Below are positions 1 through 8,345 of a stretch of DNA of 64,000 bases, piece after piece. The stretch covers positions 372,001-436,000 of the forward strand of contig NZ_CABPSF010000003.1 in assembly GCF_902459685.1 (NCBI RefSeq), given 5' to 3'. How positions within the stretch are numbered: the first letter of the stretch is position 1; each line of letters begins with the position of its first letter. Origin of the DNA: Pandoraea iniqua. GTDB taxonomy: Bacteria; Pseudomonadota; Gammaproteobacteria; Burkholderiales; Burkholderiaceae. The translations under genes and the position numbers were made by a program. The notes under the pieces were generated by a model. It was not told the DNA's origin. It did not search any database and saw nothing but the letters and a program-made list of their open reading frames with translations.

Positions 1-3000
1 AACGCCGACCAGTGCTGAATCATCGCGACGAGCAACTGATCGATGATCTCGCGCTCGTGCTCGGTCACATCGATGCGGCGCGCGACGGGCGCGTTCAGTG
101 CGACGCCGCAGAGCAGTTTGTGCAGCGTCAAGTGAGGCTCCGGCGCCTCGTCGTGGCCGCTGACGAGGTAATGCAGGAGCAAGACAGCACGTTCGGCCGC
201 CGCGTCGCTGACAAACCGGCTCCCCTTCGGATGGCCTTCCCCGGCGGCCTCGACGAGCGACAGCATGTCCCAAAGACGCGGCAAGAACGGCCAGACAAGG
301 ACCGCGCCCGCGTGTGTGATCTGCATTGGCGTGAGCGACGGGTCGGATGCGGCCACGTTCGGCACGCCGATATCGATGCCAGTCTGTTCTCGTACGCGGG
401 TGGCGAGCGCGGGGGGAATCTGACTGCCTGTCACGTGGGCGAGTCGGGCTACCAGCGCGGAGGCCAATTTCGCGGCGGTGTAGGCGCGTTGCGGGGCGAA
501 CAACCACGTGAACAGCAGTAGCCACCGGGTACGGTCCAATGGCGAAGGCGGCGTCGCGTCAACGCTTAGGGCGAACAGGTCGGTGACGTCGGCCGATAGG
601 CGCAGCATCCGGTCGACCTCATCGGTATCGCGTGGCGACAGACGGGCGAATCCGGGCCACAGTTCGGGCGGCACAAGGTCGAGCCATTGCCCAGCCAGTG
701 TGTCGTCGCTGGCGGCCGCCGAGAGGATGGGACGCAAGGCAGCCGCCCCCGCTTGCATCGACTGCCGCAACCAGATATCCAACCCGGCCGGCGGCGCCCC
801 GCGGCCATTGCGGAAGTCCGGCGACGAGAGATAGTCGAGGTAATCAATGGGCGGTGTCGATGCCATGTCTGGGCGAGGCTCTTGAGTGGGATGTGACGTG
901 GTGTGCAATGCGTGCGGCTGAATGGCGTCTGGACGGGATCCGGTAGGCGTTGCCGGTACTGTGAGGGGGACGGTGGTGTCAGCGGTGTCGATGCTGTCGA
1001 TGCTGTCGGCGGTGTCGGCGGTGTCGGCGGTGTCGGCGGTGTCGGCGGTGTCAGCGTTATTGGCGTTACCGGAGCTATCGGCGGTGCGGGCGTTATCGGT
1101 GCTCCCAGCCGACGCCTCTTCGCTCAACACCTCAAGATCGAGCGTCGCACCGGTCACCAATCCGGCAGCAACGCTGGCGTAGTAGCGGGCAACAGCGCGG
1201 GAAGCGTCAACCGGCATATGCGGTTCAAGCGGTTCAAGCGGTTCAAGCGGTTCAAGCGGTTCAAGCGGTTCAAGCGGCGCAGTGGGCGCGTGCGCCACGA
1301 TGGCGTCGTAAAAGGTTTCCCGATGCGCCGCCGGAATGTCGTCACTCACCGTGACGGCGATATCCACGATGCTTGCCCATGCGTCTGGCGAGATGCCATC
1401 GACGACGCCGGATGTCAGTAGCGCGCTGCTCACGTCAAGTGAGCGCTGCAAATCCGTGCGCGCCTCCTGCGATAAACGCCCCGCTCGGCTCACCAACGAT
1501 GCGCCCTTCGGCACTTCGCTCTGGTAGAAGCGCAACAGTCGCTGCAACGCGTCCTGAGCGTTGGCGATGCCAGTCGCTTCGGGCTCATTGGTGGCTGCGG
1601 TCTTGTCGGTCCTTTCGGCCCTGTCGGTCTCGTTGGTCTCGTTGGTCTCGTTGGTCTCGTTGGTCTCGTTGGTGGCGTTGGTGGCGTGCCAGTCGGCACC
1701 GGCACCGGCATCGATGCCATTCACGTCGCCTGAAGCCTCTCCCCGCACAACGGGGGCGAAAGGTTGAGACGCCCGGGTTGTTTCGGCAGCCCCCGCGTCG
1801 ACCGTGCCTGCGCCCAATCCATCTATCCCAATCTTTGCGCTGATGGCGTGAGCCTCCGACGGGGCGGGTTCGGTCACACGCACAATTGGCGGCGTATCGC
1901 CATCAAGCGGCTGACCGGTGTGGGACCCTGAGCGCGGCTCCCACACATCCAGCAACCTACGCTGCCATGCAACAGGGCTCACACCAAGTGCTACGTGATG
2001 TAACACTTCGGATGTAAAGAGCACATTGGACGATTCACGGATCAGCTTTTCGAATATCGCCCTCCAGACCGCCCGCTTCCAAGCATCCACGGACGCGTTT
2101 GACAGCGGCACAGACGCTCCCTGCGATGGTTCCCGTCGCACAACGACTTCCGGTTCGGTGCTTGCTTCAGCAGTCCGGCCGCTTGTTGTGCCGCCAGTCG
2201 GATCTGTACCCGTGGCGCCATCGGACAGATCATCACCGAGGCCGCTGCGAGCGGCTTGCGGGCTTCGAGCAGCAGCATCAACATCGGCACGCTCAGGATC
2301 GGTCAATGCATCCTGTCGCGAGAGCGCCCGGAGTCTCCGCCAATACGCCGCCACGCCCGGGCTTAGCAGCACCGCCAGATCCACCAGCATGTCTTCAGGG
2401 AAAACGGCAACGATCCGGCTCAACACGTCGTCGTGCTGGCCATAATGGCGAAACGCATCGACAAGCATTTCGCCATGTTCATTCACCCAGACAGGCCAGT
2501 CGTCATACAGTCGGGCCGGCGAACCGCTGAGCAATGCGTCGATCAACCGTCCACGCGCACCGACGCCCCCATCTTGGCCCGGGTTCACCGCTACCGGCGA
2601 CTCGGTTGCCGAGGACGATTGCGCCCCCTCCCCAGTGGATAGCGCCTCACCGCCCGCCATTGGTGTCGCCGGCACCTGTGCGAGTGCCGGCGCCGATGCA
2701 TGTGCGTCGGTTAACGATGGCAGTCGACGCAGGTCAGGACTTTCGACAACATCTCGGGCGTGCCTAAATCGCTCTGGATTGGCGCGATCCTCGGGCAACA
2801 CCGAGGTCAGTCGATCCGTCCCTGCACCGGTCGATGGCGACACGGTGTCGGCTTCGACTTCAACTTCGGTGTCGGCTTCGGTATCGGCTTCAACTTCAAC
2901 TTCGGTGTCGGCTTCGGTATCGGCTTCGGTGTCGGCTTCGGTTGCCAGCGATTGGAAAACACGCGAGTTTGTTGTCGGCGTGGCGCCGGACTCGCCTTCG

Positions 3001-4598
3001 TCAGCAAGCAAGTCAGCATGGCCCGACAAATCGATGACGGCGGCCGCGATCGCATCAGACCATGCGCGCCGACGCGCCCACCCGGTAAGTGAACTGTGGC
3101 TCCAGTCCTTCGTCGATATCGACTCATCACCGACGCGGCGCGCGGCAGGTCTTTCCTCTTGAAGCAACGACAACATGTCGGTCAACAATGACACCGGGAG
3201 CGACATCGCCATGCGGTCGCGTAGATCCGGGTATGCCGCGTAATGGCGTAACGCATCCCTGAGCAATGCCGGTGCGGCGGACATCAACTGCGGCCAAATG
3301 TCGTAAAGCGCTTGCGCGTGTCCTCGCGTCAATGCATTCGCCAACAAATTTCGAATCCGGGCAAGCGAGTGCCCCGCCGAAGGACTGTATCGCGAAAAAG
3401 TTTCGACACTCCCATCCATTGGCGGCTCAGCGTCAGTCTTGGATGGCAAAACGTCGCCCACTGCGAGATTGCCACCGGCGATGCCGGTGTCTGCATCGTT
3501 GTCGATGCCGGTGGCCGCAGCCCCTTGGAGGACCCCTGACACGCCGGACGTTTCCGTCGCACTAGCGCCATCCCGAGCAGCACTCCCCGCCTCGTCAGCT
3601 CGCGCCAATCGACGCAGCACCGCCACCATGGCCGGTGCCTCCGAGACGTGCCTTTCGCTTGCCGGCTGCAAGACGTGTGTGGCTCGCAGAGCGACACGTT
3701 CATCCGCAGCACCGCTGCCCATCTCACCCGCGACGGCGCCGGGAATCCTCAACACGGCTTGCCACACCTCGTGCCACGGCATTTGCAGCGTTCCGGCGTC
3801 TAGCGGCGTCAGGCCGACGGTAAGTAGCGTTTCGCTCGCAACGGTCCGTGCTGATGCACGTACGTCCGACGCCCAGCCAGCATCCACCAGTGCCACATCC
3901 AGCGCATGCAGATCGGCTAACCAGCGCTGCGCTTCCGCAGGCCGTAACGCATGGAGCACCGCTTCGATCTGCGCAGTGGAGAACTGCCGCACCAAGCGCG
4001 CCATCTGCACATCGCGCGACTCACTCGCCAACAACAAACGCCGTACTGCTTCTACGTCGCCCGACAGTACCCGGGCAAGCAGCGCCTCCAGCGAAGCGCT
4101 AGTCGTCTCAGGTTGTGTCCTTCGCCGCTCGGGATTAAGTCCGACCTGATCCCGGTCTTGCTCGGGCGTCTTACGCCCGTCATCCGGCAACGCGGTTGCC
4201 GTCGCCGCATACGCGGGCAACCGACCGTCCCGCAGGAACTGAGCCAATGCCGCCGCGTCGGCCTCCACGGCCGAGGCAAAACGCGCCACCACCGGACGAC
4301 TCTGCCCGCGTTCAGCAAAACCCGCACGTCCCGCCAGTGCTTGCTCAAGCGCGTCCGACAAGCCTTCTGCCAAGGCTTCGGGCAAGTCAGCCACCGCCAC
4401 ATCACCAAGATCAACTTCGAGCTGGTCAATACGAACCACAGCGTCGCCGGGCGCACGGCTGTCAAACACGGACGACACCACCGGCAAAAGCCGGTCGACC
4501 ACCAGCGCGCGAAGCGCATCGCTTTGCGACATGTCCAGTCCGCCTGCCGTGAAGGTCAGGTCGAACGCCAGATGATCGATGCGATGTCGCAGGTTCAT
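1..4598 (-). CDS. eCIS tape-measure family protein (CIS_TMP), C-terminus beyond the window
   Basis: This frame is open from an ATG at 4598 to the left edge (1532 complete codons), and the tail of the protein is outside the window. The start lies 2 bp after the stop of the baseplate gene. The N-terminus (MNLRHRIDHLAFDLTF...) and the last visible stretch (LLHYLVSG, HKLLCGV, then EREIIDQLLVAMIQHWSA) match what I recall of the contractile-injection-system tape-measure family (Afp14-like), whose members are thought to set tube length. The middle has two copies of a module containing LYDxWP and DAxRHY, separated by acidic, Ser/Thr/Ala-rich linkers. Four linkers contain in-frame 9- or 12-bp tandem repeats. 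The family call is strong. The tape-measure role is inherited from the family. Confidence 0.85.
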   Translation of the reverse strand, partial: MNLRHRIDHLAFDLTFTAGGLDMSQSDALRALVVDRLLPVVSSVFDSRAPGDAVVRIDQLEVDLGDVAVADLPEALAEGLSDALEQALAGRAGFAERGQSRPVVARFASAVEADAAALAQFLRDGRLPAYAATATALPDDGRKTPEQDRDQVGLNPERRRTQPETTSASLEALLARVLSGDVEAVRRLLLASESRDVQMARLVRQFSTAQIEAVLHALRPAEAQRWLADLHALDVALVDAGWASDVRASARTVASETLLTVGLTPLDAGTLQMPWHEVWQAVLRIPGAVAGEMGSGAADERVALRATHVLQPASERHVSEAPAMVAVLRRLARADEAGSAARDGASATETSGVSGVLQGAAATGIDNDADTGIAGGNLAVGDVLPSKTDAEPPMDGSVETFSRYSPSAGHSLARIRNLLANALTRGHAQALYDIWPQLMSAAPALLRDALRHYAAYPDLRDRMAMSLPVSLLTDMLSLLQEERPAARRVGDESISTKDWSHSSLTGWARRRAWSDAIAAAVIDLSGHADLLADEGESGATPTTNSRVFQSLATEADTEADTEADTEVEVEADTEADTEVEVEADTVSPSTGAGTDRLTSVLPEDRANPERFRHARDVVESPDLRRLPSLTDAHASAPALAQVPATPMAGGEALSTGEGAQSSSATESPVAVNPGQDGGVGARGRLIDALLSGSPARLYDDWPVWVNEHGEMLVDAFRHYGQHDDVLSRIVAVFPEDMLVDLAVLLSPGVAAYWRRLRALSRQDALTDPERADVDAAARSPQAARSGLGDDLSDGATGTDPTGGTTSGRTAEASTEPEVVVRREPSQGASVPLSNASVDAWKRAVWRAIFEKLIRESSNVLFTSEVLHHVALGVSPVAWQRRLLDVWEPRSGSHTGQPLDGDTPPIVRVTEPAPSEAHAISAKIGIDGLGAGTVDAGAAETTRASQPFAPVVRGEASGDVNGIDAGAGADWHATNATNETNETNETNETNETDRAERTDKTAATNEPEATGIANAQDALQRLLRFYQSEVPKGASLVSRAGRLSQEARTDLQRSLDVSSALLTSGVVDGISPDAWASIVDIAVTVSDDIPAAHRETFYDAIVAHAPTAPLEPLEPLEPLEPLEPLEPHMPVDASRAVARYYASVAAGLVTGATLDLEVLSEEASAGSTDNARTADSSGNANNADTADTADTADTADTADSIDSIDTADTTVPLTVPATPTGSRPDAIQPHALHTTSHPTQEPRPDMASTPPIDYLDYLSSPDFRNGRGAPPAGLDIWLRQSMQAGAAALRPILSAAASDDTLAGQWLDLVPPELWPGFARLSPRDTDEVDRMLRLSADVTDLFALSVDATPPSPLDRTRWLLLFTWLFAPQRAYTAAKLASALVARLAHVTGSQIPPALATRVREQTGIDIGVPNVAASDPSLTPMQITHAGAVLVWPFLPRLWDMLSLVEAAGEGHPKGSRFVSDAAAERAVLLLHYLVSGHDEAPEPHLTLHKLLCGVALNAPVARRIDVTEHEREIIDQLLVAMIQHWSA
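978..1058 (-). repeat. 9-bp tandem repeat in tape-measure gene (Thr-Ala-Asp units)
   Basis: Nine contiguous 9-bp units on the plus strand. Five are identical (GTCGGCGGT, 1005-1049). Two at 987-1004 read GTCGATGCT, and the two end units are degenerate. On the coding minus strand they encode a run of Thr-Ala-Asp and Ser-Ile-Asp tripeptides at about residues 1181-1207, just before the C-terminal conserved domain. The unit is a multiple of three, so copy-number changes keep the frame. Confidence 0.95.
1221..1274 (-). repeat. Six perfect 9-bp repeats in tape-measure gene (Leu-Glu-Pro units)
   Basis: Six identical head-to-tail copies of CGGTTCAAG. In the coding frame they give six Leu-Glu-Pro tripeptides at about residues 1109-1126. 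The absence of any sequence divergence between copies suggests recent expansion or ongoing slippage. Confidence 0.97.
1627..1680 (-). repeat. 9-bp tandem repeat in tape-measure gene (Asn-Glu-Thr units)
   Basis: Five identical copies of GTCTCGTTG (1627-1671) followed by a one-base variant (1672-1680). In the coding frame they give Asn-Glu-Thr tripeptides at about residues 973-990, flanked by further Asn/Thr/Glu-rich linker. Confidence 0.95.
2844..2939 (-). repeat. 12-bp repeat with 36-bp higher-order period in tape-measure gene
   Basis: Eight 12-bp units encode Glu-Ala-Asp-Thr or Glu-Val-Glu-Val tetrapeptides (residues 554-585). The order EADT, EADT, EADT, EVEV, EADT, EADT, EVEV, EADT shows a 36-bp higher-order unit repeated twice, so the tract probably grew by duplication of the larger block. 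It is strongly acidic and lies in a linker between helical modules. Confidence 0.95.
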
Positions 4599-4600
4599 CG

Positions 4601-7192
4601 CTACACCCACAACGTCAGATTGCGCTCGCGCCGCTGACGCATGAGCAATGACGTAAGACTGGCGCCGGTCGCATCGAGCCGGCGTGAGTCGGCGCGGGCG
4701 ATGTCTTCGCGCAGGCTCGTTCGCCACAAGTCGTAACGGTGCTCGAAGTCGCGCATCGTCACGAAGTCCATCCAGTGGAATTCCGGCAGCAAATGCGCCG
4801 GCAGATTTCGGCAAACCGTCTCCTGCGCAAGATTGCGGAAATCGGGATCGCTGAATCGCGACGTCCATGCCGGGAATACGATGCTCACGCGGGCATCGAA
4901 AAACGCCGCATCGGGCACTTGCCCTCGCTCGGTCGACGGCTCAGCACCCGCATTTCGATCATTTCCATCGTTCCGATCATGCCGATAGCGCGGGCGCAAC
5001 AACACATGCTCGACGAGATAGAAGCCTTCGGATTGCACGTTCAACTTGCACAGGAAGCTGCGCAACGTCTGCACGTATCGATCGGCATGCGTGACGGCAC
5101 CCGCGCGCCTGAACTTCGCCAGTCGCACGTCACCCAAGCGCTCGTCATGGGTGCGGAAATGCACATGCACTTCCTCGCCATGTTGCTCAAGCACATAGTT
5201 TTCCAATCGCACGCCATGCACGAGAAGCCCCACAGGCAGCAAGTCTTCGTGACGAGCGTCTTCCTTTGATGGTTCGGCATCGGGAGCGCCCCGCCCTGCC
5301 AGCACCACCAGCCGGGCGGCCGCACGCTCGTAATCATCGGCCTTGGCGACGTTGTCGGCCCGCAAGCGCAGCCGCCATTGCAACAGCGCACCGCTCAACG
5401 GTTGCTCAGACGGCTCGGCAGGCAGCCCCAGCAGAATCGCGATCTTGGCGTGCACCCCGGCCACGTTGGGCCGGCCATCCGGGCGCCGCGACGGCACGCC
5501 CACATCGAACGCCGTCGCCCGGTCGCGCGAGAGCGTCGCGATATGGCGCAGAAATTCGAGCTTGTTGTTCACCAGCCAGTGCGTCGCGTGCTTGTCCTGA
5601 TAGTCGTCGAAGCGACGCAGCGACTTCTGCGAGAACGTTTCGCCATACATGGCAAGCAACACATCGAGCAACCGACTGCGCCGGTCTTCCGCCCGGTCCT
5701 TGCGCGACACGATATGCGTGAGGGCTTTGCGCACATCCTCCGGCGCCTCGACATAGAGCGACTCGATATCCGGCAGCGCATCGTCACCGATCAACTGGGA
5801 GAAATAGGTCTGATGCAGATCGTCGACGGAGAACATCCGTCCTACCGATTGCAGGTTCTCCAGATAGTTGGCCATCAACTGCTCGGCCAGATACAGGTAG
5901 GCCTTCAGCTGCTTCGCACTGACCTTGTGCGCCAGCGGTGCCGACGGCGGCACACCGAAATGGTTAATCCCGTAGATCGCCGGAAACTGATGCTGAATCG
6001 AGAAATAGTCGCCGAGCGCACGCGTCTCACCCTGCGGGGCGGGCACGATGCCGACCACCGATTGCGGCGTGTTGCGCAAGGTATCGAACTCGAAGCGCGC
6101 CTTGGCCAGTGCCACGCGCGCATCGTCGAGCACCACACGCGCCTTGTCTTCGCGCCGTTGTTCGATGGCATGCGCAGTGGGGGCGGTGGGGGCGGTGTCG
6201 GTGCCGACGGCACTGCTGGCAAAGTGCAGCCGCAGAAAGGCACTCTGGGCGTCGCCCGGGAATCGCAGGCGCAGCACGGCGTCCGACGCCATGTCTGTGC
6301 CGATCGGGTGCCCGTCGGCATCGCACAAGGCGAGCCGCTGCACGTGAGCCACCCCTTCGACCTCCTGCACCAGCCCGACGAGCTTCGACACCGCAATCGG
6401 TGACCCGGGGGCCTGTGCCCCGGTACTGGCGATGAAGCCATGCACCGTACGCGGCCCGGAAAACAGGATGTCCAGCGGCACGCCTGCCACAAACGCCTTG
6501 ACGTAGCGCTCGACCTGAAACCCCGAGAGCACCGCCTGCGCGCACCGGAAGTAGATTTCCGCGAAAATCGACGCCGGGTCGCGCTCGCTGTGAATCTGCA
6601 CGTCGCCACTCAGGTAGACCGCTTGCGCAGGCACTACGTGCACGCCGGCCAGATCTTCACCAAGGTTGCGATGCGCATTGAAGACCTCGAAGATGCGCTT
6701 GCGCACGTCGGCCTCCATCGTGGCCTGCGCCTCCCCCGACAGTTCCCCCGTCAACGTTTCACTGAGCTTGACCAGCACGCGGTACAACCCGCGAGCCCCG
6801 CCCACGCCCGCGCTGGCGTCCGGCTCGCAACTCAGCCAGACATCCTCCAACTCGGGAATCGAGTCGTAGAACAGCTTGCGATAGTCGTCGACCGTGAGCA
6901 CCTGACTCGGCAGAATCTCGTCCGCCGGGTGTAACGCGTGCCGCCGGTAGTCAATCTCGCCCGTCGGGCCGACCAGATAATCCTCCGGCGCGAAGTCGGA
7001 GCGATAGCCGAGTTCGGTGATCGCGTAGCAGAGCTGCTCGAGAATCGTGACGCCCGGGTCGTGCAGGTTGTAGTCGGTCCAGCGATCGCCACACAAGGCT
7101 TGCAGCGTGGCAATGCCTGCGCGGCGCAGCGCATCGAAATCGAGCCCATGCGGGTCGGGCGCGAACCGGGCGATGGATTCAGGCGCGTTCAT
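4601..7192 (-). CDS. eCIS baseplate J-like protein (Afp12-like)
   Basis: 863 aa. The N-terminal region (LDFDALRRAGIATLQALC, then DYNLHDPGVTILEQLCYA) is the signature of the second large baseplate protein of Afp/PVC-type particles, distantly related to gp6/gpJ wedge proteins. The C-terminus (LPAHLLPEFHW...MRDFEHRYDLW) also fits that family. It should form part of the baseplate wedge around the spike. The ATG at 7192 overlaps the stop of the preceding 113-aa gene by 4 bp, and the tape-measure gene starts 2 bp downstream, so translation is probably coupled. No signal peptide is seen, as expected for a cytosolically assembled particle. Confidence 0.85.
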   Translation of the reverse strand: MNAPESIARFAPDPHGLDFDALRRAGIATLQALCGDRWTDYNLHDPGVTILEQLCYAITELGYRSDFAPEDYLVGPTGEIDYRRHALHPADEILPSQVLTVDDYRKLFYDSIPELEDVWLSCEPDASAGVGGARGLYRVLVKLSETLTGELSGEAQATMEADVRKRIFEVFNAHRNLGEDLAGVHVVPAQAVYLSGDVQIHSERDPASIFAEIYFRCAQAVLSGFQVERYVKAFVAGVPLDILFSGPRTVHGFIASTGAQAPGSPIAVSKLVGLVQEVEGVAHVQRLALCDADGHPIGTDMASDAVLRLRFPGDAQSAFLRLHFASSAVGTDTAPTAPTAHAIEQRREDKARVVLDDARVALAKARFEFDTLRNTPQSVVGIVPAPQGETRALGDYFSIQHQFPAIYGINHFGVPPSAPLAHKVSAKQLKAYLYLAEQLMANYLENLQSVGRMFSVDDLHQTYFSQLIGDDALPDIESLYVEAPEDVRKALTHIVSRKDRAEDRRSRLLDVLLAMYGETFSQKSLRRFDDYQDKHATHWLVNNKLEFLRHIATLSRDRATAFDVGVPSRRPDGRPNVAGVHAKIAILLGLPAEPSEQPLSGALLQWRLRLRADNVAKADDYERAAARLVVLAGRGAPDAEPSKEDARHEDLLPVGLLVHGVRLENYVLEQHGEEVHVHFRTHDERLGDVRLAKFRRAGAVTHADRYVQTLRSFLCKLNVQSEGFYLVEHVLLRPRYRHDRNDGNDRNAGAEPSTERGQVPDAAFFDARVSIVFPAWTSRFSDPDFRNLAQETVCRNLPAHLLPEFHWMDFVTMRDFEHRYDLWRTSLREDIARADSRRLDATGASLTSLLMRQRRERNLTLWV

Positions 7193-7530
7193 CGGCTGAC
7201 AACACCCCGAATGCCGCTCGCGCGCACGGCCGTGCCGCCAAGCTCATCCAACGCCATACGGGCGCTGTGCAGTTGCCCCTTCATCGCATCGATCAGCCCA
7301 TGCACGCGGTGATACGGCAGGTGCCCCAGTGCTTCGATGATCAACGCGAAGGCCGGTGCACTCAGTGCACACGCAATCGGTTCACCCGCCTGCGCCGCAT
7401 TGGCTTGGTGGTTGAGCGTGCCGATCAGCTCGTACACACGCTTGAATGGCAACTCGGCCAGCGCAGCCATGACCAGTTGCGCGTCATCGGCCGCCAGCAC
7501 GAGGTCGAAAGTGGTGGGCGGCGCGCTCAT
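7189..7530 (-). CDS. Small eCIS operon protein with two tandem repeats, function unknown
   Basis: 113 aa, start chosen at the ATG 7530 because it overlaps the stop of the upstream gene by 4 bp. The protein has two copies of a unit of about 38 residues with shared pattern A-x-L-x(3)-A-L-x-x-L-P-x-x-R-V-x-x-L-I. The first copy contains AELPFKRVYELIGTL and the second GHLPYHRVHGLIDAM. Each is probably a helical hairpin. It sits between the fibre-like gene and the second baseplate gene, so a structural or assembly role on the baseplate is likely. I cannot assign it to a named family. Confidence 0.7.
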   Translation of the reverse strand: MSAPPTTFDLVLAADDAQLVMAALAELPFKRVYELIGTLNHQANAAQAGEPIACALSAPAFALIIEALGHLPYHRVHGLIDAMKGQLHSARMALDELGGTAVRASGIRGVVSR

Positions 7531-8345
7531 GCCTGCACCTTCGGTTCGGGATCGACGGCACTGGTTTGCATGTCCGGGTCGAACCACAGATTGGTCAGGT
7601 AGTAGGTCACCCACGTGCGGTCGGCGCCTGCGCTGTCGCGCGTGCTGTCGTAGGGACAGCCGACACGCATTTGCAGAATGTAATTGTGCTTGGCACCGTC
7701 GGGGGCATCGATCCACTGCAATTGCAGCCGATTGCACTTGCTGCCGAAATGCGACTGGCGATAGTCGATGTCGCCTTTGCCATTGAAGGCCATGACGGCA
7801 TACGCGTGCATCAGCGCATATTTGCCGCTGCCCCGCTTGCCCACACCCGCCATGATCTCGAACGCATTACAGCCGGTGAGCGTATCGGTGATGTCGTGCC
7901 ACTTGCCGTCGGCGGGCACGCTGCGGCTCCCCGGCCGGCCACGCCGGCCATCGGCGACAATGCGCCCCGCCATATCGAGTTCGAAGTCGGGAGCGTCGCT
8001 GGCCTGCCCCGCCGACTGCGCGTCCGATGCGCCCGGCAACTGGCGCAAGGTCAGCACGGCGGGATTGCGGGCGTTGCCGAACGCCAGCCCGCCGCCGGGC
8101 CCATCGAGTTGCACCGACCAGATGGGGCTTTTTACGTCGATGTTCTGATAGAAGCTGAGCAGCTTGCCCTGATTGAGTTGCGAGACCTTGAGGCCGTCCA
8201 CCGGCGTCTTGTCGAAACCTTCATCGACGATATTGAGCATCGAGTCGATCAGCTCGGAGAAGGCCGTCGCGGACGGCATCTCACCGTTGCCGAACTTGCT
8301 GCGGAGCGTGTCGCGATTACGGCGGGCCATGGGCTTATTGGTCAT
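7527..8345 (-). CDS. Fibre/adhesin-like eCIS protein
   Basis: 272 aa. The N-terminus (RRNRDTLRSKF, then SELIDSMLNIVDEGFDKTP) resembles a family found as putative adhesins or fibre components in phage-tail-like loci. It is followed by a jelly-roll-like region (GKWHDITDTLTGCNAFEIMA, RQSHFG, RLQLQW, YYLTNLWFD). The ATG at 8345 overlaps the upstream baseplate gene by 11 bp, and an ATG at 8330 is an alternative start. In Afp/PVC loci the fibre gene also lies near the baseplate genes. This one is far smaller than Afp13 and lacks an obvious trimeric adenovirus-like shaft, so fibre assignment is inferred. Confidence 0.6.
   Translation of the reverse strand: MTNKPMARRNRDTLRSKFGNGEMPSATAFSELIDSMLNIVDEGFDKTPVDGLKVSQLNQGKLLSFYQNIDVKSPIWSVQLDGPGGGLAFGNARNPAVLTLRQLPGASDAQSAGQASDAPDFELDMAGRIVADGRRGRPGSRSVPADGKWHDITDTLTGCNAFEIMAGVGKRGSGKYALMHAYAVMAFNGKGDIDYRQSHFGSKCNRLQLQWIDAPDGAKHNYILQMRVGCPYDSTRDSAGADRTWVTYYLTNLWFDPDMQTSAVDPEPKVQA

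Noticed and set aside
968-1700. Tandem repeats read as a CRISPR array or noncoding satellite
   Set aside because: Units are only 9 bp with no spacers and translate in frame inside the tape-measure gene.
2760-3092. Plus-strand ORF encoding Phe/Gly/Asn repeats near 2850-2940
   Set aside because: It is the antisense shadow of the EADT/EVEV tract in the tape-measure gene.
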